Source of the DNA: Branchinecta lynchi | Lineage: Eukaryota > Arthropoda > Branchiopoda > Anostraca > Branchinectidae | DNA: 64,000 nucleotides | Direction: 5' to 3' | Assembly (NCBI GenBank): GCA_023053575.1 | Contig: JAKZAP010000009.1 | Location: 12,753,869-12,817,868, forward strand | Part shown: positions 62,183-64,000 of the stretch, in pieces | How positions within the stretch are numbered: position 1 is the stretch's first letter | How the letters are laid out: every line of letters starts with the position of its first letter | Made by a program: the position numbers and the translations under genes | The notes under the pieces: model-generated | What the model was told of the DNA's origin: nothing | Databases searched by the model: none | What the model saw: the letters and a program-made list of their open reading frames with translations, nothing else

Positions 62183-62919
62183 GCTGAAGATGATTGTAGC
62201 ATAACAGCCGATTATTACTTACAAGTCCCTTGCATATCTTGCCATTGGACCATCGAATACACCGGAAACAAATAACAGGTACACCAAGTAGCAAAAGCTG
62301 CAAACCCCTCATCGCCGAAGATGATTATGAGCTAACAGTCGACTGTTGCTTACAAGTCCCCTACATGTCTCACAACTGGTATCGCCTATTTTTGGTTTCA
62401 GAGTGCATCTTACTACTGAAGTTGTCAACCCCTTGAAATTTACGAACTGGTGTATCTCATGAAGGATTTTTTGTACTAAAATATGGATGACATATACTTT
62501 GATCAGCTCATCAACGGCTATCGATTGCCGTCGAAAAAAAATTCTACCTGTCTTAGTTCAAAAGTTGACTTTTTTGCCGCAGGCCAACTTTCTAACGTCA
62601 CCGCATAGAAAGGAGCAAAGGATAAGCTCTAATTTCTTTAGCAATGAGAGAACTTTTAAAGTTTAAGAGTTATATGTGATACCATTTCTCTATCGCAAAC
62701 CCAAGTGCAAAAAACGAACGATAAACTCAGCTGAAATCGCGCACAGAAATGGATAGGAACAATTGACGGCAGCACTTTCGGACCCGTGGGAAAAAGCCAC
62801 TTTTTTGTTTCTGTAGATTTTTATATTTATCACTCAAAGAAGATATGTAGGCTCGTGAACCGATTCCTACTTACAAGTCCCTCTCCCGTGATATACAGTA
62901 AGTTAACCGAAAACAAATA

Positions 62920-63351
62920 ATGGGTACACCAGCTAGCAAAAGTTGCAAACCCATCATCGCAGAAGATGATTGTAGCATGACAGCCGATTATTACATATCT
63001 TACATATCTTGCATATCTTACCATTGGAAACCAAATTGTTCTTACCATCGAATACACCGAAAACAAATAACAGGTACACCAACTAGCAAAAGCAGCAAAC
63101 CCCTCATTACCGAAGATGATTATGAGCTAACAGTTGACTGTTGCTTTAAAGTCCCCTACATGTCTCATAACTGGTATCGCCTATTTTTGGTTTCAGTGTA
63201 CCTTACTACTGAAGTTGTCAACCCCTTTGAAATTTTCAAACTGGTGTACCTCATGAAGGAATTTTTGTACCAAAAAATGGATGACATATACTTTGATCAG
63301 CTCATCAATGGCTATCGATTGCCGTCGAAAAAAAAATTCTACCTGTCTTAG
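62920..63351 (+). CDS. 143-residue R4 frame with internal 51-residue module repeat (hypothetical)
   Basis: MGTPASKSCKPIIAEDDCSM and, 51 residues on, TGTPTSKSSKPLITEDDYEL begin two like modules that each end in a (V/I)(P/S)-x-(M/I)S-x-(N/H)W motif. The C-terminal part reads VYLTTEVVNPFEIFKLVYLM, KEFLYQKMDDIYFDQLINGY, RLPSKKKFYLS. The module frame is kept in further copies at 61852, 62005 and 62278, although other R4 copies carry stops. No known domain is recognised. Confidence 0.3.
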   Translation: MGTPASKSCKPIIAEDDCSMTADYYISYISCISYHWKPNCSYHRIHRKQITGTPTSKSSKPLITEDDYELTVDCCFKVPYMSHNWYRLFLVSVYLTTEVVNPFEIFKLVYLMKEFLYQKMDDIYFDQLINGYRLPSKKKFYLS

Positions 63352-63640
63352 TTCAAAAGTTGACTTTTTTGCCGTAGGCAAACTTTCTAACGTCACGACT
63401 TAGAAAGGAGCAAAGGATAAGCTCTAGTTTCTTTAGCAATGAGAGAACTTTTAAAGTTTAAGAGGCACATCTGATACCGTTACTCTACCGCAAACCCAAG
63501 TGCAAAAAAAAATTTTATAAACTCAGCTGAAATCGTCGCAGACATCGACAGAAACAATAGATGGCAGCACTTTCGGACCCGTGGGAAAAAGCCACTTTTT
63601 TGTCTCTGTAGATTTTTCTATTTATCACTCAAAGAAGATA

Positions 63641-64000
63641 TGTTGGCTGTGGGGCCGGGTAACTGCCGCATATATTTAACACTTATAGATTTTAGTCCAT
63701 CTTCAATTTGAAACTGGTGCCTGCCTGCTTGCGTGCTAGAACGGAGCTTTCCACTCGAAAGCAGAAACATGTTTTGATGAAACGAAAGGTTCGCTACACA
63801 ACTTCAGATAGTCCTCTCTGACATAGGCTATACAACTCCACTTCACTTCGCAAACCGTAGGCTCTGGCTCGAGGACAAGCAAAAACCATCCTTATTGGCC
63901 CCAGGCAAGAGTTCTACGGAGCTTTCCAAAATCTAATGTCATATTCTTCAATCCGGCCTAAGGTCCACACTTTCCGTAAAAACCGCACAGGTTAGACCCT
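63641..64000. other. right-hand edge, unassigned
   Basis: Nothing recognisable after the last R4 block. Confidence 0.35.

Larger units (their letters stand above)
61030..63640 (+). repeat. R4: ~800-bp direct repeats with protein-like frames
   Basis: Three related blocks share TATCGCCTATTTTTGGTTTC, TACTGAAGTTGTCAACCCC, ATGGATGACATA, TTTGATCAGCTCATCAA and GGCTATCGATTGCC (about 61290-61450, 62375-62540 and 63170-63330). The last two also share about 300 bases downstream (GGAGCAAAGGATAAGCTCTA). Upstream of each lie 51-codon modules (GGTACACCAGCTAGCAAAAG, CTCATCGCTGAAGATGA). The longest frame is 62920-63351 (143 residues). An FB half unit is inserted at 62055-62182. Whether R4 is coding or satellite-like is open. 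Confidence 0.55.

Overview
This is animal (metazoan) nuclear DNA: intron-split host genes, introns of many kilobases, polypyrimidine/AG acceptors, GT donors, and a very heavy load of transposable elements. I cannot name the species. Two host genes, both on the + strand, can be rebuilt exon by exon with matching splice phases. The first is the 3' end of GLYR1 (N-PAC/NP60), with exons at 1135-1297, 14263-14442 and 17070-17269. The second is a probably complete SUPT7L (STAF65-gamma, SAGA subunit) of six exons from 22699 to 48193. Both encode chromatin/transcription proteins. Almost everything else is mobile or repetitive sequence within or around their introns.

Layout. 1-17.3 kb: GLYR1 exons separated by a 13 kb intron holding MITEs, R1 repeats, hairpin retroposons, a nearly intact LINE (LINE-A, 5.5-10.45 kb, minus) and a decayed LINE (LINE-D, 10.47-12.53 kb, minus). 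17.3-22.7 kb: intergenic, with four evenly spaced CCAAT boxes right after the GLYR1 stop, a hairpin retroposon, an R1 copy and a hAT-like element (20009-22021) with 8-bp target duplications and G/C homopolymers. 22.7-48.2 kb: SUPT7L. Its intron 3 holds a three-level nest: a Helentron-like element (R2, 27730-37582) broken by LINE-B (30166-37508), itself broken by LINE-C (30867-32912). Intron 5 holds an R3 repeat, a second truncated LINE-B and a decayed satellite. 48.5-55.8 kb: two further R2 elements, one expanded into a 280-bp tandem array, then a nine-copy 214-bp satellite. 55.8-64 kb: a pair of divergent CTCF-like motifs, MITEs, another R2 copy with a hairpin retroposon inside it, and an array of about 800-bp direct repeats (R4) with protein-like frames.

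The most interesting system is a short retroposon family, usually a long snap-back hairpin and once a solo half unit, flanked by 10-13 bp direct repeats. Its arm carries what reads as a hammerhead ribozyme core: CTGACGA, a 7-bp stem, GAAA, then a candidate stem III and AUC cleavage triplet, with a matching stem I. This resembles the ribozyme-bearing pseudo-LTRs of Penelope-like elements and retrozymes, but I see no reverse transcriptase belonging to it here. R1 and R2 elements share a second theme: palindromic 5' termini echoed near the 3' end, internal tandem arrays, and a common TCTTGTTT 3' end, as in Helentron-derived HINE/DINE elements.

No rRNA, CRISPR array or bacterial-type operon is present. 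Two degenerate tRNA-like sequences are. Boundaries of repeat families were set by eye from internal self-similarity and should be read as approximate unless target duplications are given.
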